From NCBI GenBank assembly GCA_965229525.1, contig OZ245886.1, forward strand, positions 1,488,001 through 1,552,000: a stretch of DNA of 64,000 nt. Reading direction: 5' to 3'. The notes beneath the pieces were generated by a model that had not been told where the DNA came from, made no database searches, and worked only from the letters and a program-made list of their open reading frames with translations. Origin of the DNA: HXMU1420-13 sp965229525 (GTDB taxonomy: Bacteria > Bacteroidota > Rhodothermia > Balneolales > Balneolaceae). Shown one piece after another: positions 62,204 through 64,000 of the stretch (the stretch's first letter is position 1; the number at the start of each line of letters is the position of its first letter). Made by a program: the position numbers and the translations under genes.

Positions 62204-63289
62204 ATGGTATATGCAGTAATAATGGCCGGTGGGTCTGGCACAAGATTTTGGCCAAAGAGTACAAAAGCTCTCCCTAAACAGTTCTTAAACCTGTTTGGTG
62301 AAGGTACAATGATTCAAAATACCGCAAAAAGAATCGAACCTATTATTCCACAGGAAAGGATTATGGTAGTTACAAACGAAAGCTATGTTTCGATTGTAAA
62401 AGAGCAGTTACCTAAAGTACCAGATGAGAACATCGTTGGTGAGCCTGTAGCAAAAAATACGGCACCTTGCGTGGCAATTGCCGCTGAATTGCTATACAAG
62501 AAGGACCCAGATGCAACTATGGTGGTTTTGCCCGCCGATCATCATATAACCAACCCAGAAAGGTTTTTGGAGTATTTAGATTCAGCAATTAAAAAAGCAG
62601 AATCTGGCCAACATTTGGTTACGATTGGTATAAATCCTGATAAACCAGAAACCGGTTTTGGATACATTCATGCAAAAGGTAGTGAAAAAGAAGATTTTGC
62701 GGGCAATGTTGTTCATCCAGTCAGGGCGTTTACCGAAAAACCTGATTTAGCTACTGCGGAACAGTTTGTTGCATCTGGAGAATATTTCTGGAATAGCGGA
62801 ATGTTTGTTTGGAAAGCATCTACCGTCTTAAGAGAAATTGAGGCTCACTTACCTACTATGTACGAGGAACTCTCAAAAACCTCGGATGAATTATATACAG
62901 ATTATCACATCCCCTCCATCAAAGATTTTTATTATGCATGCGAGTCTATTTCTATCGATTATGGGATAATGGAGCGATCAAACTCTGTATTTGTAGTACC
63001 AGGAGAATTTGGATGGAATGACGTTGGCAGCTGGTCGGCGGTGTTTGATCTGGCAGAGAAAGATAAGCTTGGAAATGCAATACAGTCTGTAAACGCTACG
63101 TTTGCAGCGGCAGAAAATAATTTAATTGTTTCGAACTCGGAAAAGATGATCTCATTGGTTGGCTTGGATAATGTGGCCGTCGTGGAAACAGATAGTGCCA
63201 TATTGGTCTGCAACTTGAATACCTCACAAGGAGTGAAGCAAATTGTAGATCAACTAAAAGCTGCAGAAGATCTCAACAGGTTTCTTTAG
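62204..63289 (+). CDS. manC: mannose-1-phosphate guanylyltransferase
   Basis: A 361-residue nucleotidyltransferase that makes GDP-mannose from mannose-1-phosphate and GTP for glycan synthesis. The signature is MAGGSGTRFWPKS (7-19), then QFLNLFGEGTMIQ, VLPADHHI and PGEFGWNDVGSW. It lacks the C-terminal phosphomannose isomerase domain of bifunctional forms. Follows the kinase gene by 33 bp. Its 3' end overlaps the converging hydrolase by 4 bp. Confidence 0.93.
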   Translation: MVYAVIMAGGSGTRFWPKSTKALPKQFLNLFGEGTMIQNTAKRIEPIIPQERIMVVTNESYVSIVKEQLPKVPDENIVGEPVAKNTAPCVAIAAELLYKKDPDATMVVLPADHHITNPERFLEYLDSAIKKAESGQHLVTIGINPDKPETGFGYIHAKGSEKEDFAGNVVHPVRAFTEKPDLATAEQFVASGEYFWNSGMFVWKASTVLREIEAHLPTMYEELSKTSDELYTDYHIPSIKDFYYACESISIDYGIMERSNSVFVVPGEFGWNDVGSWSAVFDLAEKDKLGNAIQSVNATFAAAENNLIVSNSEKMISLVGLDNVAVVETDSAILVCNLNTSQGVKQIVDQLKAAEDLNRFL

Positions 63290-63999
63290 TCGATCTCTAT
63301 TGTCTGCATATCAAAAGCCAGGCGGATATGGTTTGGAAGCTGACGATTCGTTGTCTCATGATCGACAAAACTATTCATATGGATGAGATACCCTTTAGGA
63401 ATGCCTAGTTGATTTATAATATCAACGGCTTGAGGAATTGTTAAATGTGTGGGGTGCTCGGGGTCCCATCGTAAAGCACTTAAGATAATGGTTGAACAAT
63501 CTTTAATGAGATTCAGTGTTGTTTCCGGAATACTACTAACATCGGTTAGGTAGGCTGTATTTTTGATTCTAAACCCTAGAATGTCGAGTTCCCCATGCTT
63601 TACTGGTAAAGGAATAATCTTAACTCCCGAAATTACCATCTCTTCTCCGATTTCAATTAAATCTAAAGAAGTGGAACCCGGATATTTGTTCTTGCCAAAC
63701 ATATAATCAAACCGCGATTTAATACTTTCTATAGCTGAAGCTGTTGTATAGACAGGAATCGAGGCTTTCTTTTTGTAATTATACATGCGTAAATCATCAA
63801 GCCCGCCTATATGATCCATGTGCTCATGAGTAACAAGAACAAAATCCACTTTTTTAATATCAGAGCGAATACTCTGAATTCTGTACTCAGGACCAACATC
63901 AATTAAAAAGGAAACTTCTTCTGATTTAATCCAAACGGAACATCTACTTCGTTCATTTCGTGGGTCATGAAAAAGCTCTTCTCTCATAAATCCACCAGC
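63286..63999 (-). CDS. metallo-beta-lactamase-fold hydrolase, PhnP-like, N-terminus cut by window edge
   Basis: The reading frame continues past the right edge (no stop upstream of the first Met at 63987), so the usual N-terminus with its GTGTSxGxP loop lies outside. The visible part has the PhnP-type DPRNERSRCSVWI segment, the zinc motif THEHMDHIGGLDDLR, and a later SALRWDPEHPTHLTI block. PhnP-like enzymes hydrolyse cyclic phosphodiesters. It converges on manC with a 4-bp overlap. Confidence 0.85.
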   Translation of the reverse strand, partial: AGGFMREELFHDPRNERSRCSVWIKSEEVSFLIDVGPEYRIQSIRSDIKKVDFVLVTHEHMDHIGGLDDLRMYNYKKKASIPVYTTASAIESIKSRFDYMFGKNKYPGSTSLDLIEIGEEMVISGVKIIPLPVKHGELDILGFRIKNTAYLTDVSSIPETTLNLIKDCSTIILSALRWDPEHPTHLTIPQAVDIINQLGIPKGYLIHMNSFVDHETTNRQLPNHIRLAFDMQTIEID

Positions 64000-64000
64000 C

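Overview
The window looks like a chromosomal segment from a marine Bacteroidota/Balneolota-type bacterium. Support for this is a secreted beta-propeller protein ending in a Por/T9SS-type sorting domain (NYPNPFNPST, then VYNLLGQE), many DUF families typical of that group (DUF3078, DUF2911, DUF3127, DUF2652), short-spacer operons with few strong Shine-Dalgarno sites, and a moderately AT-rich genome. No rRNA, tRNA or CRISPR array was seen. Both ends cut through genes.

Layout. 0-8 kb: a truncated membrane metallopeptidase, an iodotyrosine-deiodinase-like flavoprotein, a TlpA-like thioredoxin, a two-module VOC protein behind a striking periodic operator array, the sorting-domain protein and a quinone-oxidoreductase-like enzyme. 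8.1-8.4 kb: three tandem copies of a ~108-bp dispersed-type repeat. 8.5-14.2 kb: a DUF3127 protein with an SSB-like C-terminal tip, followed by a compact acquired island: Vsr-like endonuclease, C5-cytosine methyltransferase, GHKL ATPase and two unrecognised proteins whose genes overlap by 8 and 4 bp. Its last three genes are far poorer in G+C than the flanks. This is the best candidate for a little-described DNA-modification or defence system. 14.3-29.4 kb: cell-envelope and peptidase genes (DUF3078 barrel, M24, M14, VanZ, Nramp-like, hemolysin III, a gluzincin/propeller protein and small lipoproteins). 29.5-38.3 kb: a membrane/HTH pair, a porin/phosphate-binding-like/chemoreceptor cluster, a potassium channel with two RCK units and DUF2652. 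38.2-40.1 kb: AT-rich genes behind purM, including a TIR/DUF4062-like protein with two tandem winged helices. 41.7-42.1 kb: an AT-rich intergenic region dense in DnaA-box-like sequences at a strand switch. 42.1-50.9 kb: dtd, a phosphatase-superfamily enzyme, a patatin, a sialate O-acetylesterase and a glycerol operon (glpK-glpD-glpF) followed by an AraC-type regulator and a glyoxalase-like gene. 51-55.5 kb: the ffh-rpsP-rimM-trmD-rplS operon and adk on the minus strand, with a very long acidic tail on S16. 55.6-64 kb: a small membrane protein with a duplicated remnant, a metzincin, a YfaP-like secreted protein, fabI, ruvC-ruvA, a PhoB/PhoR-type two-component pair, manC and a truncated metallo-beta-lactamase-fold hydrolase.

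How genes work together: glpF/glpK/glpD import and oxidise glycerol; the ffh operon couples protein targeting with ribosome maturation; ruvC and ruvA act in Holliday-junction processing; the two-component pair overlaps by ATGA; and the vsr-dcm-GHKL cluster probably acts as one unit on DNA. All functional calls are from motif recognition in the translated sequence; no database search was run.
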